DNA of 64,000 nt from Subtercola boreus (GCF_003399625.1 NZ_NBXA01000026.1:372001-436000), one strand, 5' to 3'; positions 1 through 8,224 are shown, numbered from the stretch's first letter. A program made the numbers and translations. Notes: generated by a model not told the origin, from the sequence alone.

Positions 1-906
1 GCGGGAGATCGGATCGCGGCCGCCCCAGAGCGTCACCTCGTCGGCGCCCCGATAGCGCCCCGGGTCGTCCGAGCTGCTGTGGCCCGCCATCCGGTATGTC
101 TGGGCTTCGATGAACGCCGGCCCCCGGCCGGAGCGCACGTGCAGGGCGGCCGCCTCGGTGACAGCGTGCACCGCGAGAACGTCGTTGCCGTCGACATGCC
201 AGGCGGGCATCCCGAAACCCGCCGCCCGCTGGTGCAGTGGCGCTCCCATCTGCGACGAGGACGGGGTGGATATGGCCCACTGGTTGTTCTGGCAGAAGAA
301 CACCACCGGCAGCTTCATCGCCGCCGCCCAGTTGAGGGCCTCGTTCACGTCGCCCTGGCTCGCCGCGCCGTCGCCGAAGTAGGTGAGCACGATGTCGTCG
401 GTGCCGGCCAGCCGGGACCCTGCGGCAAACCCGGTGGCGTGCAGGGTCTGGGTGCCCAGAACGAGCGAGTAGAGGTGGAACCGCCTGGCCGAGCCGTCCC
501 AGCCGGCGTGGCTCGCCCCGCGCCACGGGGAGAGCAGCTCCGATGCCGTCACGCCGCGGGAGAGAGCTGCGGCGTGCTCGCGGTAGCTCGGGAAGACCAT
601 GTCGGCCGCATCCAGAGCCCTGATCGATCCGACCTGCGCCGCCTCCTGGCCCGCGCACTGCAGCCAGAGATTCAGTTCGCCCTGCCGCTGCAGCGCGAGC
701 GCTTCGACATCCAGTCGCCGGGCCAGCACCATCTCCCGGTAGAGGGACTGGGCGAATCCGACATCCACACCGCGGCTCTGCCCCAGCTCGGTGAGGGTGC
801 CGTCGCTCTGCACGAATCGGATGACGTCACGTTCGGGTGTCGGAATGGACTGTGGTTCGAGCTCGGGCGCGATGCGCTCGAGCGATGCAACATCTTTGTT
901 GCTCAT
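1..906 (-). CDS. 2-oxoacid dehydrogenase E1 component, alpha subunit (partial)
   Basis: Thiamine-diphosphate-dependent E1 alpha subunit of a pyruvate or branched-chain 2-oxoacid dehydrogenase complex; it decarboxylates the 2-oxoacid and passes the acyl group to E2 lipoate. The 302 visible codons run off the left edge, so the C-terminus is missing. The ThDP/Mg motif is clear: YFGDGAASQGDVNEALNWA followed by FFCQNN, as is a family segment LQCAGQEAAQVGS. The ATG at 906 is preceded by a purine-rich AGAAGAGAA stretch acting as ribosome binding site. The E1 beta and E2 genes would be expected just outside the window. Pyruvate versus branched-chain specificity cannot be decided from this part. Confidence 0.9.
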   Translation of the reverse strand, partial: MSNKDVASLERIAPELEPQSIPTPERDVIRFVQSDGTLTELGQSRGVDVGFAQSLYREMVLARRLDVEALALQRQGELNLWLQCAGQEAAQVGSIRALDAADMVFPSYREHAAALSRGVTASELLSPWRGASHAGWDGSARRFHLYSLVLGTQTLHATGFAAGSRLAGTDDIVLTYFGDGAASQGDVNEALNWAAAMKLPVVFFCQNNQWAISTPSSSQMGAPLHQRAAGFGMPAWHVDGNDVLAVHAVTEAAALHVRSGRGPAFIEAQTYRMAGHSSSDDPGRYRGADEVTLWGGRDPISR

Positions 907-968
907 GGTGTTCTCTTCTGCCGGTAGGCGCGAGTCGTAACGGTCTCAGAACTTGTGGTCCCGATCGA

Positions 969-987
969 ACGGCGATGAGTTCGCCGT
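969..987. terminator. short inverted repeat between acyltransferase and E1 alpha genes
   Basis: ACGGCGA and TCGCCGT arms (7 bp, 5-nt loop) lie downstream of the acyltransferase stop at 1069 and upstream of the E1 alpha start at 906, both on the minus strand. No T-run follows, so it could be a weak terminator or an operator for the dehydrogenase operon. Confidence 0.25.
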
Positions 988-1068
988 ACAGCACCATTTG
1001 AACACTCGTCACGGATTTCCGCCAGAGCCCATCGTTACGGGCGACATGAGCGGACGATCGGCCCCCTG

Positions 1069-3201
1069 TCAGCGCGGGCCGATGGCCCCGGAGATCTGCG
1101 GGCCGACGATCGACTCCAGGGTGCGCGAGAACTCGAGCGTCATGTGGTTGCTGCCGAAATAGACGATCAGCCCGCCGATCACAACGTGGCACACGGTGGC
1201 GTCGCAGAACGTGTCCGTCAGGTCCACCAGCGAGACGCCGGGCGTCTGGGCCGCCGCGATCGCCAGCGGATCCTGTGCGGGATCGAGCGTCGCCATGGCC
1301 TTCGGCACCGCGCAGGGGTCGTCGTCTGTGAGGTGCAGCGCGACACACTGGGGAACATCCTCCTTCTGCTGGTCGGCGTTGGGCAGGTCGCGGAGCGCGA
1401 TGACGCGCTTTCCGGAGGCGAGCAACGGCTGCCATGCCTGCTCGAAGTCGGCCGGGGCGATCGCCCGCCCCCCGAGGACAGGCGGGGGTTCGAGGTAGCT
1501 GCGGGTGAAGTCCGTGAAGAGCACAGCGGTGATCGCCGGGTTCTGGTTCACGCTGTCGAGCACAGCCCTGCCCCAGTCGGTGCACGACCGGATCCGGTCG
1601 GGCACGTCGTAGCCGGGATTCGCCACCCCCTCAGCTCCTGTGCCGCTGCACCACGACTTCAGGTAGGTGACGAAGTGGATGTGGTTGGCCTGCCCGTACT
1701 CGTCGAGCGGGGTCAGGTACTGGCCCGCATGCGAGTCGCCGATCAACGCGACGGTGGATGTCGGTGTGCTGACATCCCCGATGTCGCAGGTCATGACCGC
1801 ATCCGCCATGATCGTCTGCTTGCAGTCATCGACGGACTGCACGCCACGGCCGATGTCGGTCTCCGCCGAGGCCGGGTTCGTGAGGCTGGTCACCGCGAAC
1901 GGTGTCGCACAGTGGTTCTGGCTGAGTGCGGCTGGCGCTCCCGTGCATCCCGGGTCGCTCCGGATGGCCGCGTCGACGCTCGCCGAATACTGGGAGTTCT
2001 GGATGACCGGCTGCGCGAAGGCGATGGATGCACCGAGGGCCACGACCGCCGTGCCGCCGAGGGTGATCGCAAGGGACTGCCACGCCCGCTTCGACGTGAG
2101 CTTCTTCCGCACCCGCAGCGGATCCTCGACGAACCGCTTGGTCGCGTAGGCGAGCACGATCGAGACGACCAGGATGGCGAGACGGGTTCGCCAGCCCAGC
2201 GGCCGGGCAAGGGCGATCGGAACGAGCACGATGAACGGCCAGTGCCAGAGGTAGAGCGAATAGGAGATGTCGCCCATCCACTGCACGGGTCTGAGCCGGA
2301 GCAGCAGGGTCGGTGCCCACGAGACGGCGGGCGTGCCGGCCCAGATCACGAGAAGGGTGCCGAGTACCGGCGGCAGTGCTCCGAGCCCGGGGAACGGCGT
2401 GGCCCCGGTGTACGCGGCGAGAGTGATCGCGATGACGAGGAGCCCGATCCAACTCGCTGCCGCCCGCACGAACGGGAGGGCGCTCGGGGACACCCTCGTG
2501 AACAGGGCGAGGATGCCACCGGCACCGAACTCCCACGCCCGAGCCGGGGTGACGAAGTAGGCCGCTGCAGGAGTGGTCGCGACCGCGAAGACGGAGTAGA
2601 CGAAGCTGGCGACGGTGATGGCAATGAGCCCGCCGACGATCCACCTGCGAGGCGCGGTGCTCTTCAGGCGGCCGGTGACGGCGATGAGGCCGACGATGAC
2701 CAGCGGCCAGGCGATGTAGAACTGCTCCTCCGCCGACAGCGACCAGAAGTGCTCAACGGGAGACGACGCATTCGTGGCGGCAAGGTAGTCGACCGCGTTG
2801 TGGGCGAGCAGCCAGTTCTGCACGTACAGGGCAGAGGCGGCGATCTCGGAGAAGAACTGCTGCCACTGCACCTGGGGAACCACGGCGAGAACCGCGACCC
2901 CGGTGACGGCGAGCACCAGGAGACTGGCGGGCAGCAGCCGCCGGGCCCGCCTCGCCCAGAACGGCAGCAGGCGCACACCCCCGGTGCGATCGACCTCCCG
3001 CAGAAGATGGCCGATGATGAGGAAACCCGAGATCACGAAGAAGACGTCGACCCCGACGAAGCCGCCCGGAAGCCCCGCCGGCCAGAGGTGGTAGATGACC
3101 ACAGAGAGCACAGCAATGGCCCGCAGCGCCTGGATCTCGGGCCGCACGGCCGCCGCCTGGAGCATGGCGAGCTCGCGGAGCTGCCGTCGTGTCATTGTCA
3201 C
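1069..3201 (-). CDS. Acyltransferase 3 family protein with C-terminal SGNH domain
   Basis: A 710-residue membrane O-acyltransferase of the OatA type. The N-terminal half is a ten-helix-type acyltransferase-3 domain (RPEIQALRAIAVLSVVIYHL, then GGFVGVDVFFVISGFLI), which carries acyl groups across the membrane; the C-terminal extracytoplasmic SGNH domain transfers them to a cell-surface glycan. Block I of the SGNH domain is visible (ALIGDSHAGQY). In the last block, where related proteins have Asp-x-x-His, the sequence reads GSNHMT (G683, H686), so the usual acidic residue is Gly. The GTG at 3201 lies close to a TACGGT hexamer at 3211-3216; an ATG two codons later is an alternative. The acceptor glycan is unknown. 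Confidence 0.88.
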   Translation of the reverse strand: MTMTRRQLRELAMLQAAAVRPEIQALRAIAVLSVVIYHLWPAGLPGGFVGVDVFFVISGFLIIGHLLREVDRTGGVRLLPFWARRARRLLPASLLVLAVTGVAVLAVVPQVQWQQFFSEIAASALYVQNWLLAHNAVDYLAATNASSPVEHFWSLSAEEQFYIAWPLVIVGLIAVTGRLKSTAPRRWIVGGLIAITVASFVYSVFAVATTPAAAYFVTPARAWEFGAGGILALFTRVSPSALPFVRAAASWIGLLVIAITLAAYTGATPFPGLGALPPVLGTLLVIWAGTPAVSWAPTLLLRLRPVQWMGDISYSLYLWHWPFIVLVPIALARPLGWRTRLAILVVSIVLAYATKRFVEDPLRVRKKLTSKRAWQSLAITLGGTAVVALGASIAFAQPVIQNSQYSASVDAAIRSDPGCTGAPAALSQNHCATPFAVTSLTNPASAETDIGRGVQSVDDCKQTIMADAVMTCDIGDVSTPTSTVALIGDSHAGQYLTPLDEYGQANHIHFVTYLKSWCSGTGAEGVANPGYDVPDRIRSCTDWGRAVLDSVNQNPAITAVLFTDFTRSYLEPPPVLGGRAIAPADFEQAWQPLLASGKRVIALRDLPNADQQKEDVPQCVALHLTDDDPCAVPKAMATLDPAQDPLAIAAAQTPGVSLVDLTDTFCDATVCHVVIGGLIVYFGSNHMTLEFSRTLESIVGPQISGAIGPR

Positions 3202-3222
3202 TGTGCAACTACCGTAACAAGT

Positions 3223-3894
3223 TCACCCGCGGTGTTCGTGCCTCACCGGCTTCAGGCGCTCCGGCGCGTCGTGGGCCTCCGGGAACGTGCAGGTGAACTC
3301 GCCCTCGTAGCCGAAGAGAAAACCGAGCACCCTGTTGTGCACCTGCATACTGATCCGGTAGACGCCGGCTGAGTCGTCGAACCATTCGTGCAGTTCGGCC
3401 GTGCCGCTGAAGTTCATCGGGAACCGGAACGAGACGAACCTCCCCTCGTAGAATCGCTGCCGGCCCGACCTGAGACGGAGGCCGCCTCTGTCATCGACCC
3501 GGAGGTCGAGGTCGACGGCCAGATGCTGGTGGGTGCCCAGATAGTCGAGGATCCGGCCTTCGCGCAGCACCATCGTCGCGTCGAAGCGGCTCGGCCGCCG
3601 GCGCACGCGGTAGTGACGCACGAACGTCACGGTCTCCCGCCCGAAAGGGTCGCGGTAGGGGTAGTTCTCGATCGTGAACGGTACGTTCTGTCCGACATCC
3701 GGGATCAGGATGTTGCGGAGCGCACCGATCCAGAGGAACGGAACCACCCACCACGGGCCTCGGCGGATGCTCGACATGACGCCGGTTCCCACAGCGGCGT
3801 AGCCGGCATCCAGCCCCACCCCGAAACGTTTCTGCATCATCGGTGAGAGCCGTCGGAAGTCGGCGCCGAGAGCCTGCTCGAAGACGCTGGTCAC
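3223..3894 (-). CDS. DUF4166 domain-containing protein
   Basis: A 223-residue protein resembling the DUF4166 family, of unknown function. Visible segments are FEQALGADFRRLSPMMQKRF at the N-terminus and a C-terminal RFPMNFSGTAELHEWFDD / VHNRVLGFLFGYEGEF region. It begins at a GTG at 3894 whose last two bases are shared with the TGA of the upstream SRPBCC gene (GTGA overlap), so the two are probably translationally coupled. In other actinomycetes DUF4166 domains are often linked to saccharopine-dehydrogenase-like or SRPBCC proteins; here it is a free-standing domain. No signal peptide is apparent. Confidence 0.8.
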   Translation of the reverse strand: MTSVFEQALGADFRRLSPMMQKRFGVGLDAGYAAVGTGVMSSIRRGPWWVVPFLWIGALRNILIPDVGQNVPFTIENYPYRDPFGRETVTFVRHYRVRRRPSRFDATMVLREGRILDYLGTHQHLAVDLDLRVDDRGGLRLRSGRQRFYEGRFVSFRFPMNFSGTAELHEWFDDSAGVYRISMQVHNRVLGFLFGYEGEFTCTFPEAHDAPERLKPVRHEHRG

Positions 3895-4499
3895 GGAGCC
3901 TCCAGCGTTTCGAGGGTGGCCGGTGCGGCATCCATCGGCCGGCCCCTGCGGGGAACACGACGGCAGCGGGATGCCCGGGGACGACCCGGTCGCCACACCT
4001 GCAGCACCGACCACAGCGGCCAGCGCTCGGGTTCGACGCCGGTCTCCGCCCAGATGCGAAGGCGGTCGAAGCTCCAGGCCGTGGCCCAGCCCACGAGGCT
4101 CCGCACGAGGAGGGCATCCAGCAGCCGGCCCCACCCGGGCGTGTAGTCGTAGCCGGTGAGGAAGGTGACCCCGGCCTCGGTGGGCAGGTAGCGCCAGTAG
4201 CCGCGGCCGTCGCCGAGCGGGGACAACGGATCGGCCGTGGTGAACCGCAGCGCGGAGGTGCGGGTGCCGTCCGGCCTGCTGCGTTCGCCGAGGGAGGTGC
4301 CCGTGCCGACGATCGTGTGAAGCGGAAGCCGTCGTTCGTAACGGAACCGGTAGCCCTCCCCGGCGAGCGAACCCGTCGGGGTGATGGAGGTGAAGCGCAC
4401 ATCCCAGCGCGGGTGCAGCTCCGGCTGCTGGGTGAGCTCCCAGACGCGATCGAGGGAACACCGGATGTCGATCTCGACGAAGATCGCTCGCGGACTCAT
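3891..4499 (-). CDS. SRPBCC family protein
   Basis: A 202-residue protein of the START-like SRPBCC (polyketide cyclase/dehydrase) fold, inferred from the N-terminal pattern IFVEIDIRCSLDRVWELTQQ and HPRWDVRFTSIT, which forms the first strand and helix of such lipid- or ligand-binding cups. The ATG at 4499 is preferred over a GTG six codons upstream. The gene is divergent from the phosphatase at 4546, with only 46 nt between starts, so both promoters lie in that short gap. The stop overlaps the DUF4166 start by 4 nt. Its ligand is not predictable. Confidence 0.8.
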   Translation of the reverse strand: MSPRAIFVEIDIRCSLDRVWELTQQPELHPRWDVRFTSITPTGSLAGEGYRFRYERRLPLHTIVGTGTSLGERSRPDGTRTSALRFTTADPLSPLGDGRGYWRYLPTEAGVTFLTGYDYTPGWGRLLDALLVRSLVGWATAWSFDRLRIWAETGVEPERWPLWSVLQVWRPGRPRASRCRRVPRRGRPMDAAPATLETLEAP

Positions 4500-4533
4500 C
4501 CGCTCATCCAACCGCACCCGCCGCGTCGGTGTC

Positions 4534-4539
4534 TAGGCT
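4534..4539 (+). promoter_or_regulatory. -10 hexamer TAGGCT of a leaderless gene
   Basis: TAGGCT ends 6 nt before the ATG at 4546, which puts the transcription start on the start codon. No Shine-Dalgarno sequence is present. Confidence 0.5.
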
Positions 4540-4545
4540 GGGGTC

Positions 4546-5232
4546 ATGGCCACAGTCCTCCTCGTGCGGCACGGCCGCACCACCGCGAACGCATCCGGAG
4601 TGCTGGCGGGCCGCACCGCCGGGGTCAGGCTCGACGCGGTGGGGATCGAGCAGGCGAGACGCACAGCGGCGCGAATCGCCGCCGTTCCCGTGGTGGCCGT
4701 GGTGTCGAGCCCGCTCGAACGGTGCCGCCAGACCACGCGCATCCTGCTTGCGAGCCAGCCGGGAACTCCGCTGGCACCCATCGAGAAGGCCATCACCGAG
4801 TGCGACTACGGCGAGTGGCAGGGTCGAAAGCTGAGCGAGCTCTCGAAGGAGCCGCTCTGGTCGGTCGTCCAGTCCCAGCCCTCGGCGGCGGTGTTCCCGG
4901 GCGGCGAGTCGCTGGCCCAGATGCAGGCGCGCTCGGTGTCGGCCATCCGCCGTCTCGACGCGGAATTCGAGGCCGAACACGGCCCGGGCGCGGTGTGGGT
5001 CGCCGTCAGCCACGGCGACATCATCAAGTCGGTGCTGGCCGATGCCCTCGGCATGCACCTCGACCTCTTCCAGCGCATCAACGTGGGTCCGGCATCCCTC
5101 TCGATCGTGCGCTACGGCGCGAACCGGCCCGACGTGGTGTCGACGAACACCGACTCGGGCGACCTCTCCTGGCTGGCGAAGAGCGAAGCCCCCGCCGATG
5201 CTGCCGTCGGTGGCGGCGCGGGCACGGAGTAG
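4546..5232 (+). CDS. Histidine phosphatase, MSMEG_4193 family
   Basis: A 228-residue cytosolic histidine (phosphoglycerate-mutase-like) phosphatase. The phospho-acceptor motif LVRHGRTTAN is at residues 5-14, with conserved SSPLERCRQT, an acidic E-C-D-Y-G-E-W segment, and the second catalytic His in VAVSHGDIIK. These features match the actinobacterial MSMEG_4193 subgroup, whose substrate is not established. It is followed by DUF3090 and SCO1664-type genes, the same trio seen beside the mycothiol ligase gene mshC in other actinomycetes. Translation probably starts on a leaderless transcript. Confidence 0.93.
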   Translation: MATVLLVRHGRTTANASGVLAGRTAGVRLDAVGIEQARRTAARIAAVPVVAVVSSPLERCRQTTRILLASQPGTPLAPIEKAITECDYGEWQGRKLSELSKEPLWSVVQSQPSAAVFPGGESLAQMQARSVSAIRRLDAEFEAEHGPGAVWVAVSHGDIIKSVLADALGMHLDLFQRINVGPASLSIVRYGANRPDVVSTNTDSGDLSWLAKSEAPADAAVGGGAGTE

Positions 5233-5294
5233 AGCATCGGGCGGGGCCCGAAGCAAGGCCCACGGGCAGGGCGGAGAGGGTGCCCGGCCGCGCT

Positions 5295-5300
5295 TAGAAT
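5295..5300 (+). promoter_or_regulatory. -10 hexamer TAGAAT of a leaderless gene
   Basis: TAGAAT ends 6 nt before the ATG at 5307; no ribosome binding site is present, so the DUF3090 mRNA is probably leaderless and has its own promoter. Confidence 0.5.
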
Positions 5301-5306
5301 GACTGC

Positions 5307-5879
5307 ATGCCCACCATCGTCCATGGCTTCGACTGGCCCGACAGGGTCGTCGTCGGCACCGTCGGCCAGCCCGGTTCCCGCTCGTTCTACCTGCAGGCGC
5401 GCACCGGATCCCGCATCGTGAGCGTCTCGCTCGAGAAGGAGCAGTCGGCGGTTCTCGCCGAGAAGATCGAGGAGATCCTCGACGAGTTGATGTCGGCAGA
5501 CGGCAACCCCCTGAGCATCCCCGACACCACGCCGGTGGAGCTAGTCGACAACGATCCGCTCGAGCAGCCTGTCGACTCGCAGTTCCGCACCGGAACGATG
5601 AGCCTCGGCTGGGATCCGTCGACACTGCAGGTCGTAATCGAAGCGTTCCCGGTGATCGATGCAGGCGACAACGACGACTCCTTCGACCTCGGCGAAGCGC
5701 CCGAGGCGGGCGTGTTCGAACCCGAGGAGATGATGGTTGTGCGCATCCCCGTCGGCACGGCCCGGGCGTTCGCGAAGCGCACGCTCGAGATCGTCGGCGC
5801 CGGCCGGCCGCTCTGCCCCCTCTGCGGCACCCCGGTCGATCCCGACGGCCACACCTGCGTGATGCCCGGCGGCTTCTGA
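5307..5879 (+). CDS. DUF3090 domain-containing protein
   Basis: A 190-residue protein of the actinobacterial DUF3090 family. The N-terminus has family residues VGTVGQPGSRSFYLQA, and the C-terminus carries a probable zinc site, CPLCGTPVDPDGHTC (two Cys, His, Cys). Function is unknown; the zinc-ribbon-like tail and the invariant association with the neighbouring phosphatase and SCO1664-type kinase-like protein suggest a shared pathway. The next gene begins 2 nt after the stop. Confidence 0.92.
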   Translation: MPTIVHGFDWPDRVVVGTVGQPGSRSFYLQARTGSRIVSVSLEKEQSAVLAEKIEEILDELMSADGNPLSIPDTTPVELVDNDPLEQPVDSQFRTGTMSLGWDPSTLQVVIEAFPVIDAGDNDDSFDLGEAPEAGVFEPEEMMVVRIPVGTARAFAKRTLEIVGAGRPLCPLCGTPVDPDGHTCVMPGGF

Positions 5880-5881
5880 CC

Positions 5882-6649
5882 GTGAGCGGGGCCCTTCCGC
5901 CGGGCGGCGAGCTGGAGCTCACCGGGCGGATCACGACGGCCTCGAACGCGACCTTCCTCGCCCAGCTCGGCGACCTCACCGTCGTCTACAAGCCCCTCTC
6001 GGGTGAGAAGCCGCTCTGGGACTTCCCCGACGGCACTCTCGCCAACCGGGAAGCTGCGGCGTACCTCGTCTCAGAGTCGCTCGGCTGGAACGTGGTTCCG
6101 CGCACCTGGCTCGGCGACGGCCCGCTCGGCGCGGGCATGCTGCAGCTCTGGCAGGAGGTCGATGAGACTCAGGATGCCGTCGACCTCGTCTCCTGGGGAA
6201 CGATGCCGGAGTCGGGGTGGCGTCACGTGTTCGACGGGCGTGACGAGCACGATCGTCCGGTGTCCCTCATCCACGAGGACTCGGCCGAGCTGCGGCACAT
6301 GGCCGTGTTCGACGTGATCACGAACAACGCCGACCGCAAGGGCAACCACATCCTGCCGATGCCGGGCGGGCACCGTTACGGGGTCGACCACGGCCTCACG
6401 TTCCACGAGGAGCACAAGCTCCGCACCGTGCTCTGGGGCTTCGTCGGCGACGAGTTGCTCCCGGCCGAGCTCGAAGGCGTGCAGCGCGTGCGCGACGACC
6501 TCGACTGGACGCTCGGCGAGGCACTTGTGGAGCTGATCACCGACCGCGAACGGCGGGCACTCCGCCAACGCTGTGACCGGCTGCTCCAGACGGGGAAGTT
6601 CCCCGGCCCCCGCGGGCAGATGCCCGCGGTGCCGTGGCCCCTGTTCTGA
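5882..6649 (+). CDS. SCO1664 family protein
   Basis: A 255-residue protein of the SCO1664 family, distantly related to PI3/4-kinase-like folds. Supporting segments are TVVYKPLSGEKPLWDFP with the likely nucleotide-contacting Lys, DVITNNADRKGNHIL (catalytic-loop-like D and N) and YGVDHGLTF (D-x-G-like). The start is the GTG at 5882, 2 nt after the DUF3090 stop, so the three genes probably form one unit. In many actinomycetes mshC follows or precedes this trio; here the next feature is on the opposite strand. Confidence 0.88.
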   Translation: MSGALPPGGELELTGRITTASNATFLAQLGDLTVVYKPLSGEKPLWDFPDGTLANREAAAYLVSESLGWNVVPRTWLGDGPLGAGMLQLWQEVDETQDAVDLVSWGTMPESGWRHVFDGRDEHDRPVSLIHEDSAELRHMAVFDVITNNADRKGNHILPMPGGHRYGVDHGLTFHEEHKLRTVLWGFVGDELLPAELEGVQRVRDDLDWTLGEALVELITDRERRALRQRCDRLLQTGKFPGPRGQMPAVPWPLF

Positions 6650-6687
6650 CGGGCATCCGGGCGTCCGGGGTCTGCCCAGCAGGGCTC

Positions 6688-6852
6688 TCAGCCGATGTGC
6701 ACGGCCTCGGGGTCGACGGCGAAACCGCCTCGCGGAACGCGCACCATGAACCAGCTGATCGGAGCGGCGAGCAGCACCCCGACAGCCGCCGTCGAGGCCG
6801 CCCGCCGGGTGATCGCGCCCCGCGCCCCCTGAGTGGGTGCGCCGCGACTCAC
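6688..6852 (-). CDS. Small membrane protein (54 aa)
   Basis: A short minus-strand frame starting GTG at 6852. It encodes a basic N-terminus (RGAITRRAAS), a single hydrophobic segment (TAAVGVLLAAPISWFMV) and a polar tail ending AVHIG. The arrangement of charge, one transmembrane helix and outside tail looks like a real small membrane protein rather than noise. It converges on the SCO1664 gene. No ribosome binding site is obvious and no family is recognised. Confidence 0.4.
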   Translation of the reverse strand: MSRGAPTQGARGAITRRAASTAAVGVLLAAPISWFMVRVPRGGFAVDPEAVHIG

Positions 6853-6943
6853 CGCATCCGATCAAGCGGAAGTAATTAAGTGAGTGATGCTCGTGTAAAG
6901 TGGCCTCGATACTCCACGGCGATTTCTCGAACAGGCAGCACAG

Positions 6944-7396
6944 TTGACCCACCATCCCAGAAATCTGAAACAGGCATGGCCTGGCGCGTTGGTCTGCACG
7001 ATTGTCGGCGCAATCATCGGACGCTCGATTCCACCGCCCTACCCAGACGGACAGTGGTGGGGTCAATTCATTCTGTCTGCCGGGTTCGGCGGCAGCCTTG
7101 CAGTCGTGGGCGCAGGGGTCGCCGCATGGATCGCATTCCACAACTCCAGACGCGATCGAGATCAAAAGCAGTTTGCAGATGATCGTTCGCAATGGTGGGG
7201 CCGCTTCACTTGGGCGTGCGACAAGTCTGTGAGCACCGACCAAGGAGACTCCGAGATGGGACTCTCAGTTCTCCGGGCGCTCATCGATGCTCCGTGGTCC
7301 AGAGACGAAGACAATGAGATGGCAATAGGGGTCGCGAACGTTATTCTTGTCTCACAGGTGGCCTTTCGCACAAGGAGGAGATGGTGGCAGACGTGA
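6944..7396 (+). CDS. Hypothetical two-helix membrane protein
   Basis: A 150-residue protein with two N-terminal transmembrane segments (around residues 12-28 and 42-64), then a cytosolic, charged region (FHNSRRDRDQKQ) and a C-terminal part of unknown fold. Base composition is less GC-rich than its neighbours. TTG at 6944 is the first start codon in the frame, so the exact start is uncertain. The 3' end overlaps the following 61-codon gene by 16 nt. No family recognised. Confidence 0.55.
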   Translation: MTHHPRNLKQAWPGALVCTIVGAIIGRSIPPPYPDGQWWGQFILSAGFGGSLAVVGAGVAAWIAFHNSRRDRDQKQFADDRSQWWGRFTWACDKSVSTDQGDSEMGLSVLRALIDAPWSRDEDNEMAIGVANVILVSQVAFRTRRRWWQT

Positions 7397-7566
7397 GTGG
7401 ATACAGCGAGCGGGCCCACGAACTCGCAGAAGAGCTGGCAGAGAGGGCCGCCGAGAACCTTCGCCGCTCTGGCAAGACCGTTGTGCGGAACCCGGCCACT
7501 GGACGCTACATCGTCACCCGAACGAGCCCATCGAACCCGGAGTCGCATATTCGCCGCGTGGCCTGA
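7381..7566 (+). CDS. Small hypothetical protein (61 aa)
   Basis: A 61-residue soluble protein with an N-terminal amphipathic helix rich in Glu and Ala (AHELAEELAERAAENLRRS) and a short C-terminal NPATGRYIVTR segment. A strong Shine-Dalgarno, AAGGAGGAG, sits directly upstream of the ATG at 7381 and supports translation; the start overlaps the end of the preceding membrane-protein gene in another frame. The pairing suggests a two-gene unit. Function unknown. Confidence 0.6.
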   Translation: MVADVSGYSERAHELAEELAERAAENLRRSGKTVVRNPATGRYIVTRTSPSNPESHIRRVA

Positions 7567-7593
7567 ACCCGCCCATGGACCGGCTCAGCTCTT

Positions 7594-8076
7594 TCATCTT
7601 CTGCCGGAGCGGGCAGCGGGATTGAGCTGGTCGGAATCCGACATGAGGCTGTCCGACTCCCCGACTTCGAGCGTCTCGATGGCCGACTCCCCGACTTCGA
7701 GCGCCTCGATGGCCGACATGGAGAGGAGAGCATCGATCAGCGTGCGGGGCCCGGCGACGATCGTGGAGTCCCAGTCGATCTCGGAGGCCACCAACCAGGC
7801 GTGGTCCGCCGGCCAGATGAGCTGGGGCATGGGGCCCTCGAACGGTTCCCGACAGTGATCCGGCCGGCCGCCGTTGTCGCGGCGGCGAGCAGGCGGGGGC
7901 GACAGTCGTACGGGACCGTTCGGGCCGTCGACGTTGATTTCGGTGTCGACGGGAACCGGATGCAGCACCCGCGTGTACGCCTCGAACCCGGTGCCGGCAA
8001 CTCCACCCACGGTGCCCCACCGGCCGAGCCGCGCGCGCAGCCAGTCCCCGCGTTCGATGTCTTCGGTCGGTGTCAT
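7594..8076 (-). CDS. Hypothetical protein with a C-terminal 10-residue tandem repeat
   Basis: A 160-residue protein whose N-terminal half (GDWLRARLGRWGTVGGVAGT, FEAYTRVLHPV) resembles uncharacterised actinobacterial proteins that contain a G-FEAY-R-LHP pattern; the middle has WPADHAWLVASEIDWDSTI. The C-terminus contains two copies of S-A-I-E-(A/T)-L-E-V-G-E, encoded by a 30-bp DNA duplication. The ATG at 8076 is preferred because upstream residues in the open frame lack family-like sequence and cross a tRNA-like remnant. Function unknown. Confidence 0.7.
   Translation of the reverse strand: MTPTEDIERGDWLRARLGRWGTVGGVAGTGFEAYTRVLHPVPVDTEINVDGPNGPVRLSPPPARRRDNGGRPDHCREPFEGPMPQLIWPADHAWLVASEIDWDSTIVAGPRTLIDALLSMSAIEALEVGESAIETLEVGESDSLMSDSDQLNPAARSGRR
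7655..7714. repeat. 30-bp tandem duplication inside a coding region
   Basis: Two adjacent 30-bp units (7655-7684 and 7685-7714) starting GACTCCCCGACTTCGAGCG and differing at one base. They are in frame and add ten residues to the preceding protein, so this is a possible length-variable site. Confidence 0.85.
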
Positions 8077-8110
8077 GCACCCATTGTGTACCCGCTCAGC
8101 ACACGGGATC

Positions 8111-8155
8111 GGTGGAGGATTCAGGAAATCGAACCTGACAGGGCACCCCGATAGG
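8111..8155 (-). other. tRNA-like 3' end remnant (class II, Ser-type)
   Basis: Read on the minus strand this has a variable-arm-like hairpin (GCACC-TATCG-GGGTGC), a T-arm-like GGTTCGATTTCCTGA and an acceptor-like ATCCTCC followed by ACC, as in bacterial tRNA-Ser with a GGAGGAT acceptor. The matching 5' half is absent and the T-loop has one extra base, so it is not a functional tRNA. It may be a decayed tRNA or an old attachment-site copy. Confidence 0.3.
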
Positions 8156-8224
8156 TGCATCCCCCTCATCGCAGACACGGCCGCGACCTGATGCTCAGAA
8201 TAGCATTCCTGCTGTTCGGTTCGT

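Noticed and set aside
1144-3372. A 742-codon plus-strand open frame
   Set aside because: It is antisense to the acyltransferase and DUF4166 genes; its translation is charged, low-complexity sequence typical of a shadow frame in GC-rich DNA.
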